64,000 nt of DNA from Pseudaquabacterium terrae (GTDB taxonomy: Bacteria; Pseudomonadota; Gammaproteobacteria; Burkholderiales; Burkholderiaceae_C). This document shows, in pieces, positions 50,373 to 59,164 of this stretch (positions within the stretch are counted from its first letter, which is position 1; each line of letters opens with the position of its first letter). The stretch is from the NCBI RefSeq assembly GCF_013266755.1, contig NZ_JABRWJ010000009.1, positions 248,001 through 312,000 of the forward strand, given 5' to 3'. The notes beneath the pieces are model-generated. The model was given only the letters and a program-made list of their open reading frames with translations. It had not been told where the DNA came from and made no database searches. A program made the translations under genes and the position numbers.

Positions 50373-51797
50373 TTATCCGCGCGACGGCCCGTCCGTGGCG
50401 TCCGCGACGCCTTCTTCCGCCGGCTCGCCGACCGCCGCTTCGGGCTGCTGCGGAATGCGCGCGCGCACCCGCGTGCCGCGGCCCGGCGCGGCCTCGACCT
50501 CGAACTGCCCGCCGTCGGATTCGACGCGGTAGCGCATGCCGCGCAGGCCATGCCGGCCCGGCACCTCGGCCTGCGCATCGAAGCCGCGGCCATCGTCGTC
50601 GACCTCGATGCAGGCCGCCCCTTCGTCGACCGACAGGGTCACGTCGACGCTGCGCGCGTTGGCGTACTTGGCGATGTTCGTGAAGGCCTCCTGGACCAGC
50701 CGGAACACCGTCAGCTCGGCTTCCGGCGTCAGCCGCACCGGCGCCAGCGACGCCTCGACGTTCAGCCCGCTGCGCTCGGCGAATTCGCGGCACTGGATCT
50801 CGAGCGCGGCGACCAGGCCCAGCGTGCTCAGCGACGATGGCCGCAGGTCCTCGATGATGCGGCGCTTCAGCGCGATGCCGCTGTTCAGCGTCGCGGTCAG
50901 GTGATCGAGCCGCTCCAGCGCCTCGGGCGCGGCCTTGGCCAGCCGCGGCTTGATGCGCGCGGCGTCGAGCTTGGCTGCCGTGAGCAGCGCGCCGAGCTCG
51001 TCGTGCAGCTCACGCGCCAGGCGCTGGCGCTCGTCCTCGCGCGCCGTCTGCAGGTGGCGCGTCAGTTCGGTCAGGTCGTTGGTGCGTCGGCGCACCTGCA
51101 CCTCGAGCCGGTCGCGCTCGGCCTGCAACGCCTGCTGCTGGCTGCGGCGCTGCTTCTCCATCGTCTGGCGCTGGCGCAGGAAGAGGATCAGCGCCAGCAC
51201 GCTGGCGCCGGTCAGCGTCGCGACGCCGATGCGGTTCAGCAGCAGCGTGCCGAAGATGCGCTTCAGGCTGCGCTCGACGCGGCGGCTCTCCAGCGCCATC
51301 AGCTGCTCGCCGCGCTGGCGGATGAATTCCATCTGGTCGCGGCCGATGTTGGTCATCACGATCTCGCGCGCGGTGTCGATGCGGCCTTCACGCGCCAGGC
51401 GGATCGTCTCCTTCGCTTCGCTGACCTTCAGCGCGACGGTTTCGGCGAGCTCCCGCGCGACCGGCCGCGCCTGCGCATCGCCCAGGTTCTCGTAGTAGTC
51501 GCGCAGGCTCAGCAGGCTCTGCTCCAGCTCGGCGGCGGCGCTGTCGAAGGGCGCCAGGTACTCGTCGCGCAAGGTCAGCAGGTAGCCGCGCTGGCTCGAT
51601 TCGACGTCGACCGTGCGCCGCATCACCGCATACACCGCCAGCCGCGCCTGGCCCATCTCGACCAGCCGGTCCAGCGTGGTGCGCGCTTGCTGGTAGCCGC
51701 CTTCGCTGACGGCGATGATCAGCCCGCCCGCCAGCACCGCCAACGGCAGCGCGAAGGCGCTGTCGCGCAGGCGCCGCAGCCAGCCGGAGAGCGTCAT
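50373..51797 (-). CDS. CHASE3-type sensor histidine kinase (NarX/HisKA_3 class)
   Basis: A 474-residue membrane kinase. An N-terminal helix (AFALPLAVLAGGLIIAVSEGG) and one near 185-205 enclose a CHASE3-like helical sensor (MRRTVDVESSQRGYLLTLRD, LRDYYENLGD). Then come a coiled coil, the HisKA_3 box EDERQRLARELHDELGALLT (His phospho-acceptor), and HATPase motifs LVQEAFTNIAKYANA and DDDGRGF. It is divergent, with 56 bp between starts, from a NarL/FixJ regulator that is its probable partner. The signal is unknown. Confidence 0.88.
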   Translation of the reverse strand: MTLSGWLRRLRDSAFALPLAVLAGGLIIAVSEGGYQQARTTLDRLVEMGQARLAVYAVMRRTVDVESSQRGYLLTLRDEYLAPFDSAAAELEQSLLSLRDYYENLGDAQARPVARELAETVALKVSEAKETIRLAREGRIDTAREIVMTNIGRDQMEFIRQRGEQLMALESRRVERSLKRIFGTLLLNRIGVATLTGASVLALILFLRQRQTMEKQRRSQQQALQAERDRLEVQVRRRTNDLTELTRHLQTAREDERQRLARELHDELGALLTAAKLDAARIKPRLAKAAPEALERLDHLTATLNSGIALKRRIIEDLRPSSLSTLGLVAALEIQCREFAERSGLNVEASLAPVRLTPEAELTVFRLVQEAFTNIAKYANARSVDVTLSVDEGAACIEVDDDGRGFDAQAEVPGRHGLRGMRYRVESDGGQFEVEAAPGRGTRVRARIPQQPEAAVGEPAEEGVADATDGPSRG

Positions 51798-51853
51798 CGC
51801 CGCACTCCGATGGCCCGAGGCGGCCTACACTCGCGCGAGCACCGCCCGGAGGG

Positions 51854-52495
51854 ATGAAGCGCATGATCCGCATCGCGATCGTCGACGACCATGCCGTGGT
51901 GCGCGCGGGCCTGCGCCAGTTCTTCGCCGACCAGGTCGACCTGCGCGTCACCGGCGAGGCGGCCAACGGCCGCGAAGCGGTGGAGCTGCTGCGCGGCGGC
52001 GAGATCGACGTGATGCTGATGGACTTGTCGATGCCCGGCCAGGGCGGCGTCGATGCGCTGGCGGCGATCAAGGCGCGCGCGCCGGACCTGCCGGTGCTGA
52101 TCCTGAGCGGCCTGCCGGAGGAGCACTACGCCACCGCGCTGCTGAAGCAAGGGGCCAGCGGCTACCTGAACAAGGACTGCGACCCCGAGGACATCCTGCG
52201 CGCGATCCGCACCGTCGTGCGCGGGCGCAAGTACATCACCCCGGCGGTGGCCGAGCGGCTGGCCGACAGCCTGTCCAGCAACGCCGACAAGCCGCAGCAC
52301 GAGCTGCTCTCCGAGCGTGAATTCCAGGTCTTCCTGCGCCTGGCCAAGGGCGAGACGATCGGTCATATGGCCGACAGCATGGCCTTGTCGGTGAAGACCG
52401 TCAGCACTTACCGCACCCGCGTCATGGAAAAGATGAAGCTGGCGACCAACAGCGACCTGACCTATTACGCGCTGAAGAACGGGTTGATCCAGTAG
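51854..52495 (+). CDS. NarL/FixJ-family response regulator
   Basis: A 213-residue regulator. The receiver domain has IVDDHAVVRAGLRQFF at the start, D in DVMLMDLSMPGQGG, and Lys in SGYLNKDCDPED. The LuxR-type HTH is in the last 65 residues (LSEREFQVFLRLAKGETIGH, ALSVKTVSTYRTRVMEKM). It is partner of the divergent CHASE3 kinase. Confidence 0.9.
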   Translation: MKRMIRIAIVDDHAVVRAGLRQFFADQVDLRVTGEAANGREAVELLRGGEIDVMLMDLSMPGQGGVDALAAIKARAPDLPVLILSGLPEEHYATALLKQGASGYLNKDCDPEDILRAIRTVVRGRKYITPAVAERLADSLSSNADKPQHELLSEREFQVFLRLAKGETIGHMADSMALSVKTVSTYRTRVMEKMKLATNSDLTYYALKNGLIQ

Positions 52496-52503
52496 CGGCG
52501 CGT

Positions 52504-52989
52504 TCATGAACGCTCGCCCGCGCCGATGTCGGCGCAGTAGGCGATCAGCTCCTCGAGCTCGCTCGACTTGTCGAAGACGCGGTCGGCGCCCAGCGCGGCG
52601 CAGCGGCGGCGGATGTCCGGCGTGGCGTAGTTGCTGAGCACGACCAGCTTGCCGGCACGGCCGCTGGCCTGCGCGGCGGCCAGCACCGGCAGCCCGGAGC
52701 CGACCTTCAGGAAGATGTCGATCAACAGCAGATCGCAGAAACCGTCCGCCGATTCGAGCCAGCCCAGCGCCTGCGCCTGGTCCTCGGCGTGACCGACGAC
52801 GTCGATCGGCAACAGATCCTCGAGCATCGCGACCAGGTTCTGCCGGATCACCGCGCTGTCTTCGACGATGAAACAGCGCAGCCGGCGCACGGCGCCGGCT
52901 TCGGAGGCTTCGGACAAGCGGGGGTCTGGTTCGCGCACGGCGGGTCGCAGGCGAGGTGCCGCGGTCGGGTTCTGGCCAGGGTCGCGCAT
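52504..52989 (-). CDS. Single-domain response regulator receiver
   Basis: A 161-residue protein with a non-conserved, proline/arginine-rich N terminus of about 35 residues, then a receiver domain: RCFIVEDSAVIRQNLVAML, D in DLLLIDIFLKVGSG, Thr/Ser in VVLSNYATPDIR, and Lys in VFDKSSELEEL. There is no output domain. It is convergent with the NarL-type regulator, and may sense or buffer phosphate from the same kinase. CheY-like action is the alternative. Confidence 0.85.
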   Translation of the reverse strand: MRDPGQNPTAAPRLRPAVREPDPRLSEASEAGAVRRLRCFIVEDSAVIRQNLVAMLEDLLPIDVVGHAEDQAQALGWLESADGFCDLLLIDIFLKVGSGLPVLAAAQASGRAGKLVVLSNYATPDIRRRCAALGADRVFDKSSELEELIAYCADIGAGERS

Positions 52990-53069
52990 TATCGAAGCCC
53001 CGCGCCGGTTGTCATGCCGCTGTTTTGATTGTGGAGCGCCAGCCCGGGTGCACGGGCTTTCAGCGCCGG

Positions 53070-53273
53070 TCAGCCGGGCAGCGCCATGATGACCGCCGCG
53101 AACGCCGCCAACAGCGACCGCGCTCCGGCGCGGCCGCCGCGACGTCGGGTCCGGCTGCTCGGGAAGCTGCCCGAAGGAACCGTCAGGTGCGGCGTCGCCG
53201 CTTCGTAGCCCAGCAGCGTGTCGTCGATCTTGCTGTCGATCTCACGAGGCCGGGGGCGGCGGCTGAGCTTCAT
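53070..53273 (-). CDS. Small hypothetical protein, 67 residues
   Basis: A small frame beginning MKLSRRPRPREIDSKIDDTL with a GGAG ribosome binding site 9 bases upstream. It has a basic middle and a hydrophobic C terminus (SLLAAFAAVIMALPG). It is the only plausible gene in the 448-bp gap between the receiver gene and rdgC. No family is recognised and it may not be real. The rest of the gap shows nothing clear. Confidence 0.35.
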   Translation of the reverse strand: MKLSRRPRPREIDSKIDDTLLGYEAATPHLTVPSGSFPSSRTRRRGGRAGARSLLAAFAAVIMALPG

Positions 53274-53437
53274 CGGGCGTCTCCAGGGTACGGCGCAGGC
53301 GGGCTGGCGCTGACTCTAGGCAGCTCTTGCCCATTCGCGAATCGGCGCAGCGCCGTTTCGCGTGTAGGACAACGCCTATACGGCCGGAGGTGGCAGGCAC
53401 AATCGCGCTCCCTCGTTCATCCCTCCCCGAAGCCTTC

Positions 53438-54421
53438 GTGTTCAAGAACCTGATCGTTCATCGCCTGGCGCCCGACTGGTCGGCCGCGCCCGCCGATCTC
53501 GAAGCCGCGCTGGCCGCGGCACGTTTCGTCGAATGCGGTGCGACGCAGGCGCGCTCCGCCGGCTGGGTCGAGCCGCGCGGCGTCGCCCACGCCCCGCTGA
53601 TCGAGCTGATCGACGGCCAGTGGCTGCTGACCCTGCTGATCGAGCAGAAGGTGCTGCCGGGTGCGGTCGTGCGGCGCCAGGTCGAAGCGCTGGCCGAGCG
53701 CATCGAGCGCGACACCGGCCGCAAGCCCGGCAAGAAGCAGCTGCGCGAGCTGAAGGACCAGGTCCAGCTCGAGCTGCTGCCGCAGGCCTTCACCAAGCGC
53801 GCCAGCGTGCGGCTGTGGATCGCGCCGGCCGAGCGCCTGTTGATGATCGATGCCGGCAGCGCCAAGGTGGCCGACGAGGTGATCACGCTGCTGACCAAGT
53901 CGCTGCCGGGTTTCGCCGCGCACGCGGTGCAGACCGCGCTGTCGCCGGCGGCGGCGATGGCCGACTGGCTGGTCAGCGGCGAGGCGCCGTCGGGCTTCAC
54001 CGTCGATCGCGACTGCGAGCTGAAGGCCAGCGACGGCGAGAAGCCGGTCGTGCGTTATGCCCGCCACGCGCTCGACATCGACGAGATCCGCGGCCACATC
54101 GCCGCCGGCAAGCAGCCGACACGGCTGGCGCTGACCTGGAACGACCGCGTCTCCTTCGTGTTGACCGAAGCGCTGCAGATCAGGAGGCTCGCTTTCCTCG
54201 ACGGCGTGTTCGAAGGCCGCAAGGCCTCGAAGGACGAAGGCTTCGACGCCGACGCCGCGATCGCCACCGGCGAGCTGGCGCCGCTGATCGGCGAGCTGAT
54301 CGATGCGCTGGGCGGCGAGCAGGTGATCGGTGGCGCGCCCGCACCGGCCGCGGCCCCCGCGGCAGCGGCCAGCGCCGACGGCATTCCGCCGTGGGAACCC
54401 GCCGAAGCCGTCGCTACTTGA
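53438..54421 (+). CDS. rdgC: Recombination-associated protein RdgC
   Basis: A 327-residue protein from a GTG start (VFKNLIVHRLAPDW), close to the usual 300-330. RdgC forms a ring dimer on double-stranded DNA and limits RecA loading. Visible family parts are LLTLLIEQKVLPGAVVRRQV, GKKQLRELKDQVQLELLPQA, FTKRASVRLWIAPAERLLMI and ALTWNDRVSFVLTEALQIRR. An alanine/proline-rich tail is added at the C terminus. Its 3' end overlaps the convergent hydrolase gene by 8 bases. Confidence 0.93.
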   Translation: MFKNLIVHRLAPDWSAAPADLEAALAAARFVECGATQARSAGWVEPRGVAHAPLIELIDGQWLLTLLIEQKVLPGAVVRRQVEALAERIERDTGRKPGKKQLRELKDQVQLELLPQAFTKRASVRLWIAPAERLLMIDAGSAKVADEVITLLTKSLPGFAAHAVQTALSPAAAMADWLVSGEAPSGFTVDRDCELKASDGEKPVVRYARHALDIDEIRGHIAAGKQPTRLALTWNDRVSFVLTEALQIRRLAFLDGVFEGRKASKDEGFDADAAIATGELAPLIGELIDALGGEQVIGGAPAPAAAPAAAASADGIPPWEPAEAVAT

Positions 54422-55769
54422 GGCGCGCCGGCACGCGCGTCTCGAGCGGCGCCGGCCGGTAGGCCGGCAGGAAGCGGCAGCCGGGTCCGTAACTCGCCTC
54501 GAACGCGCGGCAGCGCTCGGCAACCGCATCGGCGCTGGGCCGTCGGCCGCTCGCCGCCCACTCCAGCAGCGCCGCGGCCAGCGCCGGGTAAACCGGGTCG
54601 GCCAGGTAGCTGTGCTCGGCATGCGCGGTGAAGGTCTGCAGCAGCCGCTCGCCGGCGCCCGCCGCGCGCATCGTGTCGCCGAACACGCTGTCGAGCTCGA
54701 CGAAGGCGATCGGATCGTCGATGCCACGCACGCTCAGCACCGGCACGGCGATGCGGCCGCTCGGATCGGCGTCGGCGGCGAAGCGCTGCAGCGCCGCCGC
54801 ATCGGCGCGGTAACGCGGCACGGCGGCATTCAGCGCCGCATCGTCGGCCGAGCCGGCGTAGCGCACGCCCTCGTTGCTGAACGGATTGCCGCCGCCGGTG
54901 CGGCGCTGCACGATGTCCTGGAAGTGCCAGGTGGCCCAGTTCAGGTGGCCCAGGATCGAGCGCTCGGGAATGCGGATCACCCGCTCGATCGTTTCGACCC
55001 GAGCCTGCTGCTCGCGCGTGCGTTGCGCCGCGGGCCGGTCGAGCGCCAGGCACTCGTTGATCCGAACGGCGAGCTGCGCCTGCGTCAGCGTCGCGCCTGC
55101 GGGCAAGCCCATCCACAGCGGGTAGGCCGGCTCGTCGGGTCGCGGATGGTTGTTGCACAGCTGCTGGTAGACCACGCGCAGATCGAGCCGGAAGTCGTAC
55201 GAGCGGCTGCCACCGCCGAGCACGCCGCTGGTCAGCAGCACCGCGTCGTACGGGCGGGCGCCGCTGGCCGGCGCGCCGTACAGCTCGGCCGCGCGCGCCG
55301 CGACGCCGGCGCCCCAGGACTGGCCGTGCAGGATCGTGCGCCGCGGCTGCAGCCCGGGCATCTGCAGCGCGATGCGGCGCAGGCGTTCGGTGTCCTCGGC
55401 CGCCGCGGTGACCGCAACGCCGCCCTGGCGGAAGCTCGATCCGGCCCACGCGTAGCCGGCGCGCACGAAGATCGCCCAGCGCTGCAGGTCCTCGATCGTG
55501 CGTTCCAGGCGCGGCGCGCCCAGCGACGGGCCGCCGTGCGCGTGCAGCACCAGCACGCCGTTCCACTCGCGCGGCCGAGCGATCACGTAGAACGCGCCTG
55601 CCGAATCGCGGCCGCCGAAACAGCGGCTGCCCTCGGGCAGGCCGGCCGGGCAGGCTTGTTCGGCCGGTACGGCTTCAGCGACGGGTGCCGACTCGGGTGG
55701 CGTCGAGCAGGCCGCCGCCAGCCAACACAGCGCGACACTCGCGACCCGGCGTCGAAATCCGACCCTCAT
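54414..55769 (-). CDS. Lipoprotein-like alpha/beta hydrolase
   Basis: A 451-residue protein with signal peptide ending in a lipobox (VALCWLAAACSTPP), so probably membrane-anchored by lipid at Cys21. The hydrolase core has LVLHAHGGPSLG (oxyanion hole), LHGQSWGAGVAARAA (nucleophile Ser), VLSVRGIDDPIAFVELDS (acid) and TAHAEHSYLADP (His). Substrate unknown; the group includes exported esterases and amidases. Its start overlaps the stop of the PEP-CTERM protein gene by 4 bases, so they form an operon. Confidence 0.82.
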   Translation of the reverse strand: MRVGFRRRVASVALCWLAAACSTPPESAPVAEAVPAEQACPAGLPEGSRCFGGRDSAGAFYVIARPREWNGVLVLHAHGGPSLGAPRLERTIEDLQRWAIFVRAGYAWAGSSFRQGGVAVTAAAEDTERLRRIALQMPGLQPRRTILHGQSWGAGVAARAAELYGAPASGARPYDAVLLTSGVLGGGSRSYDFRLDLRVVYQQLCNNHPRPDEPAYPLWMGLPAGATLTQAQLAVRINECLALDRPAAQRTREQQARVETIERVIRIPERSILGHLNWATWHFQDIVQRRTGGGNPFSNEGVRYAGSADDAALNAAVPRYRADAAALQRFAADADPSGRIAVPVLSVRGIDDPIAFVELDSVFGDTMRAAGAGERLLQTFTAHAEHSYLADPVYPALAAALLEWAASGRRPSADAVAERCRAFEASYGPGCRFLPAYRPAPLETRVPARLK

Positions 55770-56968
55770 CGGGCGCGCCGGCGCAGGACGAGCGCCGCGA
55801 TCAGCAGGGCCGACAGCGCCATGCCGGCGCCCCCCGGCTCGGGCACCGCCTGCACGAAGCCGAGCTGCTCGCTGGCGATGCGCTGCAGCGCACGCGCGTC
55901 GGCGGCGCGGATGCCCAGCTCGAATGCAGCGATCTCGCCGGCGCCCAGCGACAGCGGATCGAGCCCGGTCAGCGTGCCGAACAAAGTCAGCGCGCTCAGG
56001 TACGAGCCGTGCCGGCTGGCATGCGTGCCGTCGTCGAACCACAGGTCGATCAGGCCGTCGCTGGCGGCGCCGGGGGCATACATGTTGCGCGTCGCCACGC
56101 CTTCGGTCACCGCGCGCAGGAAGGCATCGCCGACCGGTGCGACGCCCGCGATGCCGCTGTTCGCCTCGGCTGCGCCGTAGTAGGCCGAGTGCAGGTCGCC
56201 GGTCATCGCCTCGAGCGTCGGGTAGAACGAGGCCGCCGGCGTCGCCGTGAAGCTGACCTCGCCGGTCACCGGATCGGTCACCGTGGTGAACGGCGCGTTG
56301 ATCAGGTTCGGCCGCGCCCAGGTCTGGTACAGGTAGAGCTCGGTGACGCTGCTGGCGTTCGGATTCGCCGGCACGCTGCGCAGGGTGTTGCAGGTCGTCG
56401 CAGAGGCGCCCGTCAGGGCCTGGCAGGCTCCGGTGCTGCCGCCGATCAGGTCGCGCTCGCGGTAGCTGTGCGCCACGCCATCGTGCACGAAGTCCTCGAT
56501 CTTGTTCGCATAAGCCGTAAAGTAAGCGGGGTTCGACGCCAGGCCGGGCTGCTTGGTCAGCGGCTCGTCGCTCTGCTCCTGCAGCACCACCTGGTTCCAG
56601 GTCTGCGAACCGATGTTGCCGCGCAGGTCCCAGCCCGCTGGATTGCTGTTCAGGAAATGGCCGCGCAGCGAAGCGGCATTGCGCGTCGACATCGAGACCT
56701 CGTAGTCGAGCCCGGCCTGCACCGTGAAGCGCTGGAAGATGCCGGCGACGCCGCCCCAGGGATGCGGCTCGAAGGCATTGCTGCCCGTCGGATTGGCCTG
56801 CCACATCGGAAACGTCAGGTCGTTGACGTTGGCGGCGTTGTAGCTCATCACCGGGTCGACTCGGCCGAAGGTGTAGCTGTTGCCGACGAACAGCACGCGC
56901 ACCGGGTCGGCGAAAGCCGGCATGCCGGCGCCCAGGGTCATCAACAGCATCCAGCACCAGCGTTTCAT
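55766..56968 (-). CDS. PEP-CTERM SGNH/GDSL-like hydrolase
   Basis: A 400-residue exported protein: signal peptide (WCWMLLMTLGAGMPAFA), then VRVLFVGNSYTFGRVDP with the SGNH block I Ser at about 31, and the block V Asp-x-x-His in FDDGTHASRHG (His about 314). It ends with a PEP-CTERM signal: VPEP, a membrane helix (ALSALLIAALVL) and RRRAR. Exosortase would cut it there and export it to the surface or exopolysaccharide. It may hydrolyse acyl or acetyl esters on extracellular polymer. The start at 56968 avoids an upstream extension across the LysR operator. Confidence 0.8.
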   Translation of the reverse strand: MKRWCWMLLMTLGAGMPAFADPVRVLFVGNSYTFGRVDPVMSYNAANVNDLTFPMWQANPTGSNAFEPHPWGGVAGIFQRFTVQAGLDYEVSMSTRNAASLRGHFLNSNPAGWDLRGNIGSQTWNQVVLQEQSDEPLTKQPGLASNPAYFTAYANKIEDFVHDGVAHSYRERDLIGGSTGACQALTGASATTCNTLRSVPANPNASSVTELYLYQTWARPNLINAPFTTVTDPVTGEVSFTATPAASFYPTLEAMTGDLHSAYYGAAEANSGIAGVAPVGDAFLRAVTEGVATRNMYAPGAASDGLIDLWFDDGTHASRHGSYLSALTLFGTLTGLDPLSLGAGEIAAFELGIRAADARALQRIASEQLGFVQAVPEPGGAGMALSALLIAALVLRRRAR

Positions 56969-57034
56969 GTCCTGCTCTCTCGTCTCGAAATGGGAAGGCG
57001 GCGTGACGATAGGGCGGCGGTCACTGCAGGTCAA

Positions 57035-57060
57035 ATATCTCGAACTAGCAATCTCGATAT
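57035..57060. promoter_or_regulatory. AT-rich operator between the PEP-CTERM gene and LysR
   Basis: ATATC (57035-57039) and GATAT (57056-57060) form an inverted pair, with a direct repeat ATCTCGA at 57037 and 57051 (14-bp period). It is 10 bases before the LysR start and about 70 bases before the divergent PEP-CTERM gene. Confidence 0.5.
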
Positions 57061-57069
57061 GATTCACAT

Positions 57070-57984
57070 ATGGAATTGCGACACCTGCGCTATTTCCTCG
57101 CCGTGGCCGAAGCCGGTCACATGACGCGCGCCGCCGCCACGCTCGGCATCCAGCAACCCCCGCTGAGCCAGCAGATCAAGGCGCTCGAGCAGTCGCTCGG
57201 CGTCACGCTGCTGCAGCGCCATCCGAAGGGCGTCGCGCTGACCGAGGCCGGCCGGCAGTTCGAAGCCGAAGCGCGGCGCATCGTCGACGACGTTGCGGCG
57301 ATGCAGCAGCGGATGTCGCGCATCGCGCGCGGCCTGCAGGGACGGCTCGCGGTCGCCTTCACCAGCTCGGCGGCAGCGCATGCCTTCACGCCCGAGGCGC
57401 TGCGCGCCTGCCGCAGCCGCTATCCGGGCATCGAGCTGCAGTTGAGCGAGGACAACGCCGCGACGATCACCGAAGCGATCGCCACCGGTCGGCTGCATTG
57501 CGGCTTCCTGCGCGTGCCGGTTGCACGGCCGGCGGGCGTGCAGCTGGAAACGCTGTTGAACGAGCCGGCCGTGCTGGCGCTGCCGCTGGATCACCGCCTC
57601 GCGCGGCTGCGCCGCGGCAAGCCGCAGCCGGTGGCGCTGGCGGAACTGGAAGGCGAACGCATGATCCTCGTGCGCCGCCCCGGTGCGCCGGGGCTCTACG
57701 CGAACCTGCTGGCGCTGTGTGCCACGCGCGGCGTGCAGCCGCTGATCGTCGCCGAGGTCGAACGCATGATGACCAACCTGAACCTGGTTGCCGCCGGCGT
57801 CGGGCTGTCGGTGGTGCCGGCCTCGATGACCGGCGCGCAGCCGCATGCGATCGTCTATTGCCCGTTCGAGCGCGGCGTCACGCTCGACGCACCGCTGACG
57901 CTGGCCTGGCGCGCGGCCGACAGCAACGGCCCGACCGCCACCTTCGTCGCGCTGGTGCGCGAGATCGCGCGGGCGCGGCGCTGA
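57070..57984 (+). CDS. LysR-family regulator (CatR/BenM-like)
   Basis: A 304-residue LysR protein: HTH MELRHLRYFLAVAEAGHMTR with IQQPPLSQQIKALEQSLG, and an effector domain starting RGLQGRLAVAFTSSAAAHAF. It is close to the CatR/CbnR subgroup that controls aromatic or organic acid use. It is divergent from the PEP-CTERM/hydrolase operon, its likely target, and shares an AT-rich operator with it. Confidence 0.88.
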   Translation: MELRHLRYFLAVAEAGHMTRAAATLGIQQPPLSQQIKALEQSLGVTLLQRHPKGVALTEAGRQFEAEARRIVDDVAAMQQRMSRIARGLQGRLAVAFTSSAAAHAFTPEALRACRSRYPGIELQLSEDNAATITEAIATGRLHCGFLRVPVARPAGVQLETLLNEPAVLALPLDHRLARLRRGKPQPVALAELEGERMILVRRPGAPGLYANLLALCATRGVQPLIVAEVERMMTNLNLVAAGVGLSVVPASMTGAQPHAIVYCPFERGVTLDAPLTLAWRAADSNGPTATFVALVREIARARR

Positions 57985-57988
57985 ACCT

Positions 57989-59083
57989 TCAGGTGTTCTT
58001 GCTGACGGTGATCGTCGGGAACTTGGCGCTGAAATCCTTGGCCTTCTCGGCGATCTTCACGGCCACCTGGCGGGCAATCGAGCGGTAGGTCGCGGCGACC
58101 TCGCCGTCCGGCTCGGCAACCACGGTGGGGGTGCCGGAGTCGGCCTGCTCGCGGATCCCGCGCGTCAGCGGCAGCGCGCCCAGGTAGTCCATGTTGAATT
58201 CGGCGGCCATGCGCTTGCCGCCGTCGGCGCCGAAGATGTGCTCGGTGTGGCCGCAGTTCGGGCAGTTGTAGACGGCCATGTTCTCGATCAGCCCGAGGAT
58301 CGGCACGCCGACCTTCTCGAACATCGCGACGCCCTTCTTCGCATCGAGCAGCGCGATGTCCTGTGGCGTCGTGACGATCACCGCACCGGTCAGCGGCACG
58401 CGCTGCGACAAGGTCAGCTGGATGTCGCCGGTGCCGGGCGGCAGGTCGACGATCAGGTAGTCGATGTCGCGCCAGTTGGTCTGCCGCAGCAACTGCTCGA
58501 GCGCCTGCGTGGCCATCGGCCCGCGCCAGATCATCGCCTGGTCCGGCTCGACCAGGAAGCCGATCGACATCACCTGGATGCCATGGCCGATCAGCGGCTC
58601 CATCGTCTTGCCGTCGCTGCTCTCGGGCTTGCCGCTGACGCCCAGCATCATGGGCTGGCTCGGGCCGTAGATGTCGGCATCGAGCACGCCGACGGTCGCG
58701 CCCTCGGCAGCCAGCGCCAGCGCCAGGTTCGCCGCCGTTGTGCTCTTGCCGACGCCGCCCTTGCCGGACGCGACGGCGATGATGTTCTTGACCGAGGGCA
58801 GCAGCTGCACGCCGCGCTGCACCGCGTGCGCGGTGACCTTGGCGCTGACCACTGCATTGACCTTGTCGACCCCGGGCACGCTGCGCGCGGCATCGACGAG
58901 CCGGCCATGCAACGCCGGGATCAGGCTCTTCGCCGGATAACCCAGCGTCACCTCGAACGAGACGTCGCTGCCGCTGATCTGCAGATTCTTCAGCTGGCGC
59001 GACGAGACATAGTCCTTGCCGGTGTGGGGATCGGCGACGGTCTTCAGCGCTTCGAGCAGCGCGGCTTCGGTAACGGTGGTCAT
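57989..59083 (-). CDS. apbC: Mrp/ApbC-type Fe-S cluster carrier ATPase
   Basis: A 364-residue P-loop protein. The N-terminal MIP18/DUF59 domain (about 1-85) precedes the deviant Walker A IIAVASGKGGVGKSTTAANL, then DADIYGPSQPMM, DYLIVDLPPGTGDI, and the cluster-binding CPNC in YNCPNCGHTEHIFG. It assembles and delivers 4Fe-4S clusters to target enzymes. Usual length and order. It is convergent with the LysR gene. Confidence 0.94.
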   Translation of the reverse strand: MTTVTEAALLEALKTVADPHTGKDYVSSRQLKNLQISGSDVSFEVTLGYPAKSLIPALHGRLVDAARSVPGVDKVNAVVSAKVTAHAVQRGVQLLPSVKNIIAVASGKGGVGKSTTAANLALALAAEGATVGVLDADIYGPSQPMMLGVSGKPESSDGKTMEPLIGHGIQVMSIGFLVEPDQAMIWRGPMATQALEQLLRQTNWRDIDYLIVDLPPGTGDIQLTLSQRVPLTGAVIVTTPQDIALLDAKKGVAMFEKVGVPILGLIENMAVYNCPNCGHTEHIFGADGGKRMAAEFNMDYLGALPLTRGIREQADSGTPTVVAEPDGEVAATYRSIARQVAVKIAEKAKDFSAKFPTITVSKNT

Positions 59084-59164
59084 GATGAGCAGCAGAGGCG
59101 ACCGGGCAGTCTAGCGCCAGCGCGCTGCCTAGAATGAATTCGGCCCTTCGAAGGAACCTCGCCG

